DNA from: Candidatus Omnitrophota bacterium
Lineage (GTDB): Bacteria; Omnitrophota; Koll11; Zapsychrales; Fredricksoniimonadaceae
Direction: 5' to 3'
NCBI GenBank assembly: GCA_023247595.1
Contig: JAHFGF010000083.1
Coordinates: forward strand, 1 to 7,220
Length of the DNA stretch: 7,220 nucleotides
This document shows, one piece after another, positions 6,987-7,220 of this stretch (position 1 is its first letter; each line of letters begins with the position of its first letter). Below the pieces are notes generated by a model. The model had not been told where the DNA came from. It ran no database searches and worked only from the letters and a program-made list of their open reading frames with translations. The position numbers and the translations under genes were made by a program.

Positions 6987-7220
6987 ATGAGTTCAGTCGC
7001 TTTTCTAGTCGTGGTTTTCCCTGCGGGAGAAATTTATCTTAAGGATTTTTTGAGTTCTGTGGCTGCGCAGACGCACTCGGATTTTGATCTAGTCATCGCT
7101 AATGACGGGCTCCAAGGGCTGTCTTCGTATTTAAGCGCTTATCCGCGTTTGAAGGTCAGAACTATCGATGTGCAGTATTCGACGGCGCGTAACCGCCAGG
7201 CGGCATTTGAATATATTGCG
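6987..7220 (+). CDS. GT2-like glycosyltransferase, 3'-truncated by window edge
   Basis: Only the first 78 codons are present and the frame runs open off the right edge. The protein begins MSSVAFLVVVFPAGEIYLKDFLSS... in the manner of family 2 glycosyltransferases. A first beta strand is followed by a helix, then SVAAQTHSDFDLVIANDG, which corresponds to the 'Q...fe.iivdDgS' strand that binds the nucleotide. Further on, YSTARNRQAAFEYI resembles the 'aRN.g...A' helix of the same fold. The usual catalytic DxD and later acceptor residues lie beyond the window, so activity and donor cannot be judged. The ATG at 6987 follows the methyltransferase stop by 2 nt and has GAGGG 11 nt upstream, at the long end of normal spacing. 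It probably transfers the sugar made by the upstream enzymes or extends the same glycan. Confidence 0.7.
   Translation, partial: MSSVAFLVVVFPAGEIYLKDFLSSVAAQTHSDFDLVIANDGLQGLSSYLSAYPRLKVRTIDVQYSTARNRQAAFEYIA

Overview
This window is a single, tightly packed, all-plus-strand operon segment from a surface-polysaccharide or glycoconjugate locus. It contains eight protein-coding genes, of which the first and last are cut by the window edges. There are no RNA genes, mobile elements, CRISPR arrays or credible minus-strand genes. The largest gap between genes is 27 nt, so no stretch longer than 300 nt lacks a gene. No promoter or terminator is visible, so both probably lie outside the window.

Layout: (1) The 3' part of a KpsC/KpsS-like capsule-type glycosyltransferase (up to 968). 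(2) A complete ABC exporter with fused membrane and ATPase domains (973-2727), a candidate flippase or exporter for a lipid-linked glycan. (3) A three-gene sugar-nucleotide module that I recognise as legB (2732-3721), legC (3714-4886) and a neuD/pglD/legH-type acetyltransferase (4874-5506). Together these convert a nucleotide-activated GlcNAc into a 2,4-diacetamido-2,4,6-trideoxy hexose, the precursor of legionaminic acid or, alternatively, di-N-acetylbacillosamine. (4) A PIG-L family deacetylase (5503-6171) and a class I SAM-dependent methyltransferase (6199-6984), which could tailor the sugar. (5) The 5' end of a GT2-like glycosyltransferase (6987 to the window end).

The genes read as one biosynthetic story: make an acetamido-dideoxy sugar, modify it (N-deacetylation and methylation are the likely chemistries), transfer it with glycosyltransferases and export the product. 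The later legionaminic-acid enzymes (hydrolysing 2-epimerase, NeuB-like synthase, CMP-transferase) are not in this window, so the final sugar cannot be settled here.

The organism is a bacterium using the standard bacterial code with Shine-Dalgarno signals and moderate GC by eye. A KpsC-like transferase beside a nonulosonate-type module suggests a Gram-negative-type envelope. I cannot name the phylum; an uncultured environmental lineage is plausible but is only an inference.
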